The notes below the pieces were generated by a model. It made no database searches and was not told the DNA's origin. It worked only from the letters and a program-made list of their open reading frames with translations. A stretch of 64,000 nucleotides of DNA from Agromyces luteolus (lineage in GTDB: Bacteria; Actinomycetota; Actinomycetes; Actinomycetales; Microbacteriaceae): NCBI RefSeq assembly GCF_009729855.1, contig NZ_WODA01000006.1:62001-126000 (forward strand), written 5' to 3'. The position numbers and the translations under genes are program-made. Below are positions 14,679-22,621 of this stretch, one piece after another. Numbering within the stretch: position 1 is the first letter of the stretch; each line of letters begins with the position of its first letter.

Positions 14679-15686
14679 TCAGGTCAGCGCCGGCTCGGCG
14701 GCGTGCTCGCGCATCTTCGGCAGCACCTCGGTGCCGAGCAGCTCGATCTGCTCGAAGAAGCGGTCGAACTTGAACCGGAAGTCGAACACGAGGTGCTCGG
14801 TGCCGATCGCCTCGAACTTCCTGAGTTCCTCGACCGCCTCGTCGGGGTCACCGACGATGAGCTGGCCCTCCAGGTCCTCGACGGTCTCGAACGTACCCGA
14901 GGGCGGCTTGACGGCGAACTTCGCCTTGTTCGCCCAGGCGAGCAGGCCCGGGATGTTCACGTGCTTCAGCGCCTCCTCGCGCGTCGCCTCGATGGAGGTC
15001 GGCGGGATCACCGACACGGTCGGCATCGGGCGGCCCGAGGCATCCGTCAGCTCGCGCATGTTGGCGATGCGCTTCTCCATGGTCGCGAGCGAGATGCGGC
15101 CGGGCATCCAGCCGTCGGCGTACTCGGCCGCGAGCCGCGCCGAGCGCGGGGTCGCGCCGCAGTACCAGAACGGCACGCGGCCGCCGACGGGCTTCGGCTC
15201 GATCGTGACGTTCTCGAACGAGAAGATGCCGTCGTCGTAGGTCACGTCGTTCTCGGTGAACACGCGCTTCAGGATCTCGGCGTTGGAGCGGACCGCCTCG
15301 ACGCGGTCGAGGTCGCCCCAGCCGATCGCCTCGAACTCGTGGTCGAACGTGCCGGCGCCGAAGCCCAGGATCAGCCGCGGGCCGACGAGCTGGGTGATCG
15401 TGCCGGCCATGAGCGCCGTGACGAGCGGGTGGCGGAACGGGATGAGCGACCCCGTGCCGAGCTCGAGCTTCTCGGTGACCGCCCCGATCGCGGTGAGCGT
15501 CGTGAGCGCGTCGTAGAAGGTGCGGTTCGGCTTCTCCATCTCGCCGTGCGGCTCGAAGACGAGGTGGTCGCGCACCCACACGGAGTCGAAGCCCATCTTC
15601 TCGGCGAGCTGCGAGCCCTCGAGCAGCTTCTCGCGGCTCGCCTCCTCGCCGAAGTGCGGCAGCAGCAGTCCGAATTTCATCGCCAT
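14679..15686 (-). CDS. Luciferase-like (LLM) flavin/F420-dependent oxidoreductase
   Basis: The 335-residue TIM-barrel enzyme opens MAMKFGLLLPHFG, with ESVWVRDHL-like text (GFDSVWVRDHLVFEPHG), the GTGSLIPFRHPLVTA segment and the GFGAGTFDHEFEAIG segment that line the flavin/deazaflavin site in this superfamily. The ATG is 1 bp past the amidohydrolase stop, with GGAAGGGAA upstream. No flavin reductase is in the operon, and the operon shares its operator motif with the F420 gene cluster at 28-32 kb. I therefore favour F420H2 as the hydride donor, but an FMN-dependent monooxygenase is not excluded by sequence. Confidence 0.85.
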   Translation of the reverse strand: MAMKFGLLLPHFGEEASREKLLEGSQLAEKMGFDSVWVRDHLVFEPHGEMEKPNRTFYDALTTLTAIGAVTEKLELGTGSLIPFRHPLVTALMAGTITQLVGPRLILGFGAGTFDHEFEAIGWGDLDRVEAVRSNAEILKRVFTENDVTYDDGIFSFENVTIEPKPVGGRVPFWYCGATPRSARLAAEYADGWMPGRISLATMEKRIANMRELTDASGRPMPTVSVIPPTSIEATREEALKHVNIPGLLAWANKAKFAVKPPSGTFETVEDLEGQLIVGDPDEAVEELRKFEAIGTEHLVFDFRFKFDRFFEQIELLGTEVLPKMREHAAEPALT

Positions 15687-15687
15687 G

Positions 15688-17100
15688 TCAGTTCCCTTCC
15701 GTTCCGGCCGTCTCGGCCGAGATGTCGGCCGGCGCGGCCGCGAGCTTCCCGTATCCGGGCTCGCCGACGACGGCGCCGTCGGCGTAGACGTCCCGGCCGC
15801 GCACGAGGGTGCGCTCGATCCGGGTGCTGATGGTGCGGCCGTCATACGGCGTCCAGCCGATCTTCGAGAGCACGTCGTCGTTCGTGATCGTCCACTCGTG
15901 CTGCATGTCGGCGATCACGATGTCAGCGTCGGCGCCGACCTCGAGCGTGCCTTTCGTGCCGGCCAGCCCGAACTTCTCGGCCGGGATCCGGGCGACCATG
16001 TCGACCGCGCGATCGAGCGTCAACTCGCCGCGGTTCACGGCGTCGAGCATGAGCTCGTAGTAGTACTGGATGCCCGGAGTGCCGGTGTGGGCGCTCCACA
16101 TCTCGGTCCAGCCGATCTCCTTCTCCTCGCGCGTGTGCGGCGCGTGGTCGGAGCTCGCGATGTCGATCGTGCCGTCGCGCATGCCCTCCCAGATGGCGGC
16201 GCGGTTGTCGTCGGGCACCCAGTACGACAGCGCGTACGGCCCGAGGGTCTCCACGTCCTTCCAGGTCGAGAGGAACGGCGCCCAGTGGTTCACCTCGCAC
16301 GTCACGTCGATGCCGGCGGCCTTCGCGCGACGCACGGCCTCGATCGAGCGGCGCGTCTGGATGTGCGCGATGTGCACGGGGCATCCGGATGCCTCGGCGA
16401 GACGCAGGATCACGTCGATCGCCGTGTCCCAGATGACGCCCTCGCGCGCGGCGTACGCCGAGGCGTAGCCCTGCGGCGTGTTCTCGCCGCGGGCGAGCAC
16501 CTCGCCCTCGATGTAGTCCATGAGCGCCTGATCGTGCGGGTGCACGATGAACCGCTTGCCGGTGCCGGCGATGCGGTCCATGATCTGCAGCAGGTGGCCG
16601 TGGTCGTGGATGCCGGTGCCCGCGGGGTGCGGGTAGGTGCGGCCCGTGTCGACGACCATGTAGATCTTGTAGGCGTTGATGCCCATCTCGGCCATGGGCA
16701 CGATGTCGTCGAACTTCGTCGGCGCCGGGTTGTGGTTCCAGTCGACGATCGACGTCGACGCGTAGCGCTCGAACACGTCGGTCAGCGTCTCGACGTCGAC
16801 GGTCGGCGGGTTCAGGTTCGGCATGCCGAAGATCGTCGTCACGCCGCCGGCGGCCGCCTGCCGCGTGGTCGTGAGGATGTCGTCCTTGTGCTCGTAGCCG
16901 GGCTCCCGGGTGTGCACGTGGGCGTCGACCATGCCGGGCAGCACGAGTCGCCCGGTCGCGTCGATCGTGCGGGCGGCGTCGACGGCGACGCCGGGTGCGA
17001 CGAGGCCGGCGATCCGGCCGTCGTCGACGAGCAGGTCGGCGGTGGTCGGGCCGGACGGCGTCACGACGACGCCGCCGGCGATCCTGAGGTCGATGGTCAC
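15688..17100 (-). CDS. Hydantoinase/dihydropyrimidinase/allantoinase-family cyclic amidohydrolase
   Basis: The 470-residue enzyme has all marks of the dinuclear-zinc amidohydrolase family: DAHVHTREPG (His61, His63), the carboxylated lysine in INAYKIYM (Lys145), IVHPHDQ (His187/His189), PVHIAHIQT (His243/His246) and the metal/catalytic Asp318 in IASSDHAPHT. The NLNPPTVDVETL segment is closer to allantoinase/dihydroorotase than to D-hydantoinase. It should open a cyclic amide, imide or ureide; the substrate is unknown. The GTG start overlaps the upstream hydrolase stop by 4 bp. Confidence 0.88.
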   Translation of the reverse strand: MTIDLRIAGGVVVTPSGPTTADLLVDDGRIAGLVAPGVAVDAARTIDATGRLVLPGMVDAHVHTREPGYEHKDDILTTTRQAAAGGVTTIFGMPNLNPPTVDVETLTDVFERYASTSIVDWNHNPAPTKFDDIVPMAEMGINAYKIYMVVDTGRTYPHPAGTGIHDHGHLLQIMDRIAGTGKRFIVHPHDQALMDYIEGEVLARGENTPQGYASAYAAREGVIWDTAIDVILRLAEASGCPVHIAHIQTRRSIEAVRRAKAAGIDVTCEVNHWAPFLSTWKDVETLGPYALSYWVPDDNRAAIWEGMRDGTIDIASSDHAPHTREEKEIGWTEMWSAHTGTPGIQYYYELMLDAVNRGELTLDRAVDMVARIPAEKFGLAGTKGTLEVGADADIVIADMQHEWTITNDDVLSKIGWTPYDGRTISTRIERTLVRGRDVYADGAVVGEPGYGKLAAAPADISAETAGTEGN

Positions 17101-18047
17101 TGGGGTGCCTCCATGCGCTCGAGGTGCTCGTCCTGGCCGGGCGAGCGGGTGGTGCGGACGTCGACGTGGCTCGGGCGCACGTAGCGGTCGAGCCAGTCGA
17201 CGATCAGCGGGGTGGTCTGCTCCCAGTAGCGGTCGTACGCGGCGTAGTGCGTGGTGTGCCGCTGCACGACGAGCTGCTTGGGGCCGCGCGCGGCGGCGTA
17301 CAGCCGCTCGGCGTGGTCGGTGGGTGTGGTCGCGTCGCCCTCGACGCCGATGACGAGGAGGGGCGTGGTGAGCCGGGCGGCCGCGTCGATCGGCCGGTAG
17401 GCGAGGATCTCCTCCGCGCACGAGAGCGGGATGGCGCTCGGGATGCGGTCGTCGACGTCGGCCTTGATCGTCGTCGCGCGCCGCTCGGGCGTCGGGACCA
17501 TGATCTCCTCGCGGGGGTGCACCAGGCGCCCCTCGCCGGTCGTGACCCGGAGGCGTCGGTCCTCCTCGAGCCCGGCGAGGAAGGCGAGCCACTCGTGCTC
17601 CTGCCGCATGCGGTGCAGCCAGTCGGTGCCGTCGGCGACGGGCACCTGGCTGACGGCCGCCTTCACGCGCGGGTCGGCGTCGGCGAGGAGCACGGCGTTG
17701 CCGCCGCCCGTTCCGCCCGTGCCGAAGACGCCGATGGCGTCGGGGTCGACGTCGTCGCGCGTGGTCAGGTAGCTGACCGCGTTGACGAGGTCCTGCAACT
17801 GCCGCGCGGGGGAGAGGATGCCGCGGTCGCCGCCGGAGTCGCCGAAGCCGCGATAGTCGAAGACCAGCACGGCGAAGCCGGCGGCCACGAGGGCCTCGTG
17901 GTAGCGGACGTAGAGCTTGGCGTCCTTGAGCCCGAGCCATCCGGGGCCCTGGACGATGGCCCGGTACGGGCCGGGCTCATCGGGTGTGCGCCAGAGTCCC
18001 GCGAGGCGGTCTCCCTCGCTGTAGAACTCGACCGGTGTCGTCTGCAT
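17097..18047 (-). CDS. Alpha/beta-hydrolase-fold protein without a serine at the nucleophile elbow
   Basis: First gene of the operon, 316 residues. The fold is clear: AGFAVLVFDYRGFGDSGG (~56-73), VDPDAIGVFGTGGTGGGNAVLL (elbow, ~100-121), a lid region with PREEIMVPTPERR, LLVIGVEGDATTP with the acid residue, and a terminal QRHTTHYAAY with the usual catalytic His. The elbow lacks the expected Ser, Cys or Asp: G-x-S-x-G is replaced by a glycine/threonine run. Either a Thr serves as nucleophile or the enzyme does non-classical chemistry. The start at 18047 has GGAAGGA upstream. An operator lies 79 bp upstream. Confidence 0.82.
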   Translation of the reverse strand: MQTTPVEFYSEGDRLAGLWRTPDEPGPYRAIVQGPGWLGLKDAKLYVRYHEALVAAGFAVLVFDYRGFGDSGGDRGILSPARQLQDLVNAVSYLTTRDDVDPDAIGVFGTGGTGGGNAVLLADADPRVKAAVSQVPVADGTDWLHRMRQEHEWLAFLAGLEEDRRLRVTTGEGRLVHPREEIMVPTPERRATTIKADVDDRIPSAIPLSCAEEILAYRPIDAAARLTTPLLVIGVEGDATTPTDHAERLYAAARGPKQLVVQRHTTHYAAYDRYWEQTTPLIVDWLDRYVRPSHVDVRTTRSPGQDEHLERMEAPQ

Positions 18048-18125
18048 GGATGCGACGTCCTTCCGTTGAACGCTGCGACGCGTGGTTCGGGTGGATTCCT
18101 GCACCCGTGATTTGGATCATGCACC

Positions 18126-18144
18126 ATTCTGGATCCAGAATCCA
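18126..18144. promoter_or_regulatory. Palindromic operator upstream of the hydrolase operon, copy 3
   Basis: ATTCTGGATCCAGAAT (18126-18141) is a perfect 16 bp palindrome and extends into TGGAT-CCAGA-ATCCA (18130-18144), the same TGGAT-N5-ATCCA form as at 7281 and 7382. Further half-sites (TGGAT at 18092 and 18113, ATCCA at 18152) surround it. It lies between the minus-strand operon and the plus-strand F420-0 transporter genes and could affect both. Confidence 0.75.
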
Positions 18145-18282
18145 GTATTGAATCCACTTCCACCGCGTGGAATGATGACGAGTGACCGCCGGTTCGGATT
18201 GACCGGTCGGGCCGGCCCGGGATTGGGCCGCGAGTCGCCGACGTTCGTCGGATCACGCAACGCACACCGTCCCGGAGGCCCC

Positions 18283-19302
18283 ATGTCCACGTTCACGAAC
18301 CCCCGATCCCGTGCCGCGCGCGTCATCGCGCCGCTCGCCGCCGCGGCATCCGTCGCCCTGCTCGCCGCGTGCGCCACGACGGCGAACGCCGGTTCCGACG
18401 ACGCGAGCGCCGGCCAGGACGCCGCCGCGTCCGGCTTCCCCGTCACGATCGACAACTGCGGCACCGAGGTGACCTTCGACGCCGCCCCCGAGCGCGTCGT
18501 CACGATCAAGTCGTCGACGCTCGAGCTCCTGCTCGCGCTCGGCCTCGAGGACCGCGTCGTCGGCGCCGCCTTCACCGACGGACCCGTGCCCGACGAGTTC
18601 GCCGACGCCGCCGCGGGCATCGAGATCCTCTCCGACAAGGTGCCCTCGCAGGAGGCGACGCTCGCCGCCGAGCCCGACCTCGTCTTCGCCGGCTGGGAGT
18701 CGAACCTCAGCGCCGAGGGCGCGGGCGACCGCGCCACGCTCGAGCAGCTCGGCGTGCACACCTACGTCGCGCCCGCCGCGTGCAAGGCCGAGGGCTACAT
18801 GCCCGACCCGCTGACCTTCGACGGCGTCTTCGCCGGCTTCGAGGAGGCGGGCGAGATCTTCGGTGCGACGGATGCCGCGGCCGACCTCGTCGCGGAGCAG
18901 CGCGCCGCGCTCGAGGCGATCGAGCCGAGCGACGACGGGCTCACCGCGCTCTGGTACTCCTCGGGCGACGACCAGCCGTTCGTCGGCGCCGGCATCGGCG
19001 CGCCGCAGATGATCATGGAGGCCGCGGGCCTGGCGAACGTCGCCGCCGACGTGCACGACACCTGGACCTCGCTCTCGTGGGAGGCCGTCGTCGACGCGAA
19101 CCCCGACGTGATCGTGCTCGTCGACGCCGCGTGGAACACCGCCGAGGCGAAGATCGAGAAGCTCGAGGCGAACCCCGCGACGGCCGCCATGCCCGCGGTC
19201 CAGCAGGGCCGCTACGTGATCGTCGACTTCCCGTCGACCGAGGCCGGCGTCCGCAACGTCGACGCGGTCGCCTCGATCGTGGAGCAGCTCGGGGCACTCT
19301 GA
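18283..19302 (+). CDS. Solute-binding lipoprotein of the proposed F420-0 ABC importer
   Basis: The 339-residue lipoprotein (lipobox LLAACA) has the class III BtuF/FecB fold: DNCGTEVTFDAAPERVVTIKSSTLELLLALGLEDRVVG near the N terminus and a long helix hinge in the middle. The pattern matches my recollection of the actinobacterial family described as a proposed F420-0 transporter (TIGRFAM F420-0 periplasmic component). That family is defined by co-occurrence with cofE and fgd; both lie 9-14 kb away here. A siderophore or cobalamin ligand is the alternative. CCGGAGG precedes the ATG. It is coupled to the permease by a TGATG overlap. Confidence 0.8.
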   Translation: MSTFTNPRSRAARVIAPLAAAASVALLAACATTANAGSDDASAGQDAAASGFPVTIDNCGTEVTFDAAPERVVTIKSSTLELLLALGLEDRVVGAAFTDGPVPDEFADAAAGIEILSDKVPSQEATLAAEPDLVFAGWESNLSAEGAGDRATLEQLGVHTYVAPAACKAEGYMPDPLTFDGVFAGFEEAGEIFGATDAAADLVAEQRAALEAIEPSDDGLTALWYSSGDDQPFVGAGIGAPQMIMEAAGLANVAADVHDTWTSLSWEAVVDANPDVIVLVDAAWNTAEAKIEKLEANPATAAMPAVQQGRYVIVDFPSTEAGVRNVDAVASIVEQLGAL

Positions 19303-20417
19303 TGGCGATCCAGACACCCGGTGGTCGAGTAGCCGGCGCAGCCGGCGCATCGAGACCTTCCCAGCCTCGGCGGGGCCTCGATACGCGGCCTCCGGCTGCG
19401 ACTCGACGATCGGGCTGGACCGCGGTCGGCGTCGGCGGCGCGCTCGTCGCGCTGCTCGCGGCATCCGTCGTGCTCGCCGTGACGATCGGGCCGGCCGGGC
19501 TCGCGCCCGGCGACGTGCTCGCGTCGATCGCCGCGCACCTGGGGCTCGGCGAGCCGACGCTGTCGCCGCTCCGCGACGCGATCGTCTGGGAGCTGCGCAT
19601 GCCGCGCGTCCTCACCGCCGCCGCGGTCGGCGCCGGACTCGCGATCTGCGGCGTCGTCATGCAGGCGCTCACGCGCAACCCGCTCGCCGACCCCTACCTG
19701 CTCGGCCTCTCGTCGGGCGCGTCGGTCGGCGCGGTGATCGTGCTCGTGCTCGGCATGGCCGTCGCCCTCCCCGTCGCCGCGTTCGCGGGCGCCCTCGCTG
19801 CCCTCGCCGCGACGCTCGGGCTCGCGCGCGCGGCCGGCGGGCTCAGCCCGACCACGACCGTGCTCGCGGGGCTCGCCGTGTCGGCCGTGTTCGGCGCGGT
19901 GACGAGCCTCGTGATCTTCTGGAGCGCCACGACCGACAGCTACCGCGAGATCCTCAACTGGCTGCTCGGCTCGCTCGCCGGCGCCGGCTGGCCGGCCGCG
20001 GCCCTCGCGGGCGCCGCGATCGCGATCGTCGGGCTGCCGCTGCTCGCGACCGGGCGCACGCTCGACGCCTTCGCGTTCGGCGACACCGCGGCATCCGCCC
20101 TCGGGATCCACGTGCCGCGCACGCGCGCGCTGCTGCTCGTCGCGACCGCGCTGCTCACCGGCGCGCTCGTCGCGGTGAGCGGGGCGATCGGGTTCGTCGG
20201 CCTCGTCCTTCCGCACGCGGTGCGGCTCGTCGTCGGCGCGCGGCACCGCGCGTTGCTGCCGCTGTCGGCGCTCGCCGGTGCGGTGTTCTTGGTCTGGGTC
20301 GACACGGGAGCCCGCACGCTGTTCGATCCGCGGGAGCTGCCGGTCGGGATCCTCACCGCCCTCGTCGGCGGGCCGGTGTTCGCGGCGCTGCTGCTGCGCG
20401 CTCGGAGGACGTCGTGA
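19302..20417 (+). CDS. FecCD-family permease of the proposed F420-0 importer
   Basis: The 371-residue protein has ~9-10 membrane helices. The ALTRNPLADPYLLGLSSGASVGAV motif is typical of FecCD/BtuC permeases; GAIGFVGLVLPHAVRL is the cytoplasmic coupling region. The N-terminal extension (~residues 6-37, GGRVAGAAGASRPSQPRRGL and on to TRRSG) is encoded by a copy of the GGTCGAG-type repeat and is absent from normal family members. No other start lies between the repeat and the first helix, so the repeat must be translated. Confidence 0.85.
   Translation: MAIQTPGGRVAGAAGASRPSQPRRGLDTRPPAATRRSGWTAVGVGGALVALLAASVVLAVTIGPAGLAPGDVLASIAAHLGLGEPTLSPLRDAIVWELRMPRVLTAAAVGAGLAICGVVMQALTRNPLADPYLLGLSSGASVGAVIVLVLGMAVALPVAAFAGALAALAATLGLARAAGGLSPTTTVLAGLAVSAVFGAVTSLVIFWSATTDSYREILNWLLGSLAGAGWPAAALAGAAIAIVGLPLLATGRTLDAFAFGDTAASALGIHVPRTRALLLVATALLTGALVAVSGAIGFVGLVLPHAVRLVVGARHRALLPLSALAGAVFLVWVDTGARTLFDPRELPVGILTALVGGPVFAALLLRARRTS
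19320..19408. repeat. GGTCGAG..TCGACC repeat, copy 1, inside a coding region
   Basis: It starts GGTGGTCGAGTAGCCGG, holds GCATCGAGACC and GGCCTCGATACGC inverted to each other, and ends near GACTCGACGATCGG. It shares its layout with 27841-27923 and 50345-50431 but is more degenerate. It encodes the N terminus of the permease. Confidence 0.75.
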
Positions 20418-21259
20418 GCGGCGGGCGCCCGGGCAACGGCCTCGAGGGCTCGCGCGTCTCGTTCGCGCGCGGGTCGCGGCTCGTGGTCGACGGCGTCGAC
20501 ATCACCGTGCCGCGCGGCGCGGTCGGCGCGCTCCTCGGCCCGAACGGCGCCGGCAAGTCCACGCTGCTGCACCTCCTCGCGGGCGTCGAACGTCCAGAGG
20601 TCGCCTCGCTCACGCTCGACGGCGACGACCTCGTCTCGCTGCGGCGACGCGAGCGCGCCCGGCGCATCGCGCTCGTCGAACAGGACGCGCAGGCGCCCGA
20701 CGCCCTCGGCGTCGAGCACGTCGTCGGCCTCGGCCGCATCCCTCACCAGTCCGCGTGGGGCGGCGACTCGACCCGCGACCGCGAGGTCGTCGCGCGCGCG
20801 CTCGAGGCCGCCGACGCGACGGCGTTCGCGGGCCGCCGCTACGACGAGCTCTCGGGCGGCGAGCGCCAGCGCGTGAACCTCGCGCGCGCGCTCGCGCAGG
20901 AGCCCGAGCTGCTCCTCCTCGACGAGCCCACGAACCACCTCGACATCCGCGCGCAGCTCGCGACGCTCGGGCTGCTCCGCCGCCTCGCCGACGACGGGCT
21001 CAGCGTGCTCGCCGCGCTGCACGACCTCTCGCTCGCCGCGTCGTACGCCGACCACGTGGTCGTGCTCGCGAACGGTGTCGTGGTCGCCGCGGGCGACCCC
21101 TCCGACGTGCTCACCCCGCCGCTCATCCGCGCGGTCTGGGGCGTGGAGGCGAGCGTGCTGCGGCATCCGTCGACGGGTCGGCCACTGCTGGCGTTCGCGC
21201 CCGCCGACGCGGATGCGCCGGCCGCGCCCGAGCCGGCACCTGCGCCCGAGCCGGCCTGA
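20414..21259 (+). CDS. ABC ATPase of the proposed F420-0 importer
   Basis: The 281-residue FecE-like ATPase has Walker A LGPNGAGKSTLLH, Q-loop LVEQDAQAP, signature LSGGERQRVNLARAL, Walker B LLLLDEPTNHLD and an H-loop in LAALHDLSLAAS. The tail is Ala/Pro/Glu-rich (repeating APEPA). The GTG start overlaps the permease stop by 4 bp. It completes the three-gene cassette. Confidence 0.88.
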   Translation: MSGGRPGNGLEGSRVSFARGSRLVVDGVDITVPRGAVGALLGPNGAGKSTLLHLLAGVERPEVASLTLDGDDLVSLRRRERARRIALVEQDAQAPDALGVEHVVGLGRIPHQSAWGGDSTRDREVVARALEAADATAFAGRRYDELSGGERQRVNLARALAQEPELLLLDEPTNHLDIRAQLATLGLLRRLADDGLSVLAALHDLSLAASYADHVVVLANGVVVAAGDPSDVLTPPLIRAVWGVEASVLRHPSTGRPLLAFAPADADAPAAPEPAPAPEPA

Positions 21260-21418
21260 TCGGATGCCGCGGCGCGGTTCGCTCCCTCGGTGCGCGCGAC
21301 GCCCGGACTGCTCCCGGTTCACAGGAGATCCGTCGGACTGCAGGACCCTCCGGCGTGGAACGTCCTGTCGATCGACGGCCGTCCTGCGAACTCGGATGCC
21401 GCGGCGCGGGCATCGGCG

Positions 21419-21424
21419 TAGCGT
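21419..21424 (+). promoter_or_regulatory. -10 hexamer for a leaderless transcript
   Basis: TAGCGT ends 7 nt before the ATG at 21432, and no Shine-Dalgarno is present in the gap. Confidence 0.45.
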
Positions 21425-21431
21425 GGCCGCC

Positions 21432-21917
21432 ATGGCACAGGTGACCGAGGACCGCCGGGCGCTCGTCGAGTCCGTCGCGGAGGAGTTCCTGCACAATTCG
21501 TGGCGCGGGCGACGCCTGGTCGCGGTCGAGGGCGCCTCCGAGGCATCCGCCGCGCGGTTCGCCGACGACCTCGCGGCGACGCTCGTCGAGCGCGGGCACC
21601 CCGCCGTGCGGGTCTCGCTCGGCGACGTCTCCGAGGAGGAGCTCCGCGCGGAGACCGTCGATCCGTTCCGCGCCGGCACGCTCGCGGGAGCCGAGGCCGA
21701 CGACGCCGTGCTCGTCGTCGACGGCCGGCGCCTGCTGAACGACGCCGTCCGCGGCATCTGGCACTTCACGGTCTGGACGCTCGCGGGCGACGAACTCCCC
21801 CACGCCTCGACGAACGTGATCATCGACCTGACCGACGAGTCCGCGCCCACGCGGTACTTCTACGACCTCTGCAAGCTCCCGCCGAGCATCGGCGAGCGCC
21901 GCGCCGCGACGGGCTGA
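21432..21917 (+). CDS. Uridine-kinase-like P-loop-fold protein, probably non-canonical
   Basis: The 161-residue protein resembles actinobacterial uridine-kinase-like proteins: RGRRLVAVEGASEASAARFADDLAATL where a P-loop would be, VLVVDGRRLLND in the Walker B position, and the C-terminal RYFYDLCKLPPS. The P-loop lacks a GKS/GKT: the segment reads EGASEASAARF, so ATP binding of the usual kind is doubtful. It starts 7 nt after TAGCGT. It sits after the transporter cassette but probably has its own promoter. Confidence 0.6.
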   Translation: MAQVTEDRRALVESVAEEFLHNSWRGRRLVAVEGASEASAARFADDLAATLVERGHPAVRVSLGDVSEEELRAETVDPFRAGTLAGAEADDAVLVVDGRRLLNDAVRGIWHFTVWTLAGDELPHASTNVIIDLTDESAPTRYFYDLCKLPPSIGERRAATG

Positions 21918-21958
21918 CCGCTGAGGCGCCGGCGCGCACGGGGTACAGGATGGGACGC

Positions 21959-22585
21959 ATGAGCGAACGCGGCATCTCCGTGACCACGGCCGAGGAGCTT
22001 GAGGCGATCCTCGGCGCCCCGACGAAGGCGGCCTCCGAGAAGACGCGCGACCGCCTCAGCGGGATCGACCGCGAATGGCTCGCCGCGGCATCCCTCGCCT
22101 TCGTCGCGACCGGCGACGAGCACGGCGACCTCGACGTCTCGCCCAAGGGCGACCCCTCCGGCTTCGTGCACGTGCTCGACGACACGACCATCGCGATCCC
22201 CGAGCGCCCCGGCAACCGGCGCGCCGACGGCTTCCACAACGTGCTGCGGAACCCGCACGTCGGGCTGATCCTCGTCGTGCCCGGCCGTGGCGACACGCTC
22301 CGCATCAACGGCCGGGCGACGATCGTGCGCGACGCGCCCTTCTTCGATCGCCTGGTCGTGAAGGGACACCGGCCTGCGCTCGCGCTGGTCGTCGACATCG
22401 ACGAGGTGTTCTTCCACTGCTCGAAGGCATTCCTCCGCTCGCAGGCGTGGAAGCCCGAGTCCTGGACGCCCGACGCCGTCCGCCGGCGCGCGCTCATCGC
22501 CAAGGCCCTCGAACGGCCCGAGGCGGATGTCGCCGAGCTCGACGAGTACTACGGGCCGTCGTACGCCGACCGCATCTACGGGTAG
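21959..22585 (+). CDS. PPOX-family flavin-binding protein (MSMEG_1061-like)
   Basis: The 208-residue split-barrel protein resembles pyridoxamine-phosphate-oxidase-like proteins: LAFVATGDEHGDLDVSPKGDPSGFVHVLDD early, IAIPERPGNRRADGFHNVLRNPHVGLILVVPG in the middle, DTLRINGRATIVRD, and a C-terminal CSKAFLRSQAWKPESW. The family binds FMN (or, for related groups, F420). Two in-frame ATGs (21950 and 21959) are possible starts; the second is kept because it begins M-S-E-R as in the family. Enzymatic role unknown. Confidence 0.75.
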   Translation: MSERGISVTTAEELEAILGAPTKAASEKTRDRLSGIDREWLAAASLAFVATGDEHGDLDVSPKGDPSGFVHVLDDTTIAIPERPGNRRADGFHNVLRNPHVGLILVVPGRGDTLRINGRATIVRDAPFFDRLVVKGHRPALALVVDIDEVFFHCSKAFLRSQAWKPESWTPDAVRRRALIAKALERPEADVAELDEYYGPSYADRIYG

Positions 22586-22621
22586 CGCGCGAGCGCGGCA
22601 TCCGCCCCGCCCGGGCCGACC

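Noticed and set aside
11685..18047. A Rut-type uracil degradation operon
   Set aside because: Rut pathways have no hydantoinase-like enzyme, and need RutB (isochorismatase-like), RutE and a RutF flavin reductase, none of which is here; the RidA-like protein and the hydrolase are also atypical.
18283..21259. A plain siderophore or cobalamin importer
   Set aside because: Possible by fold, but the sequence pattern and the surrounding F420 genes fit the proposed F420-0 cassette better. No iron-responsive or B12-responsive element was recognised upstream.
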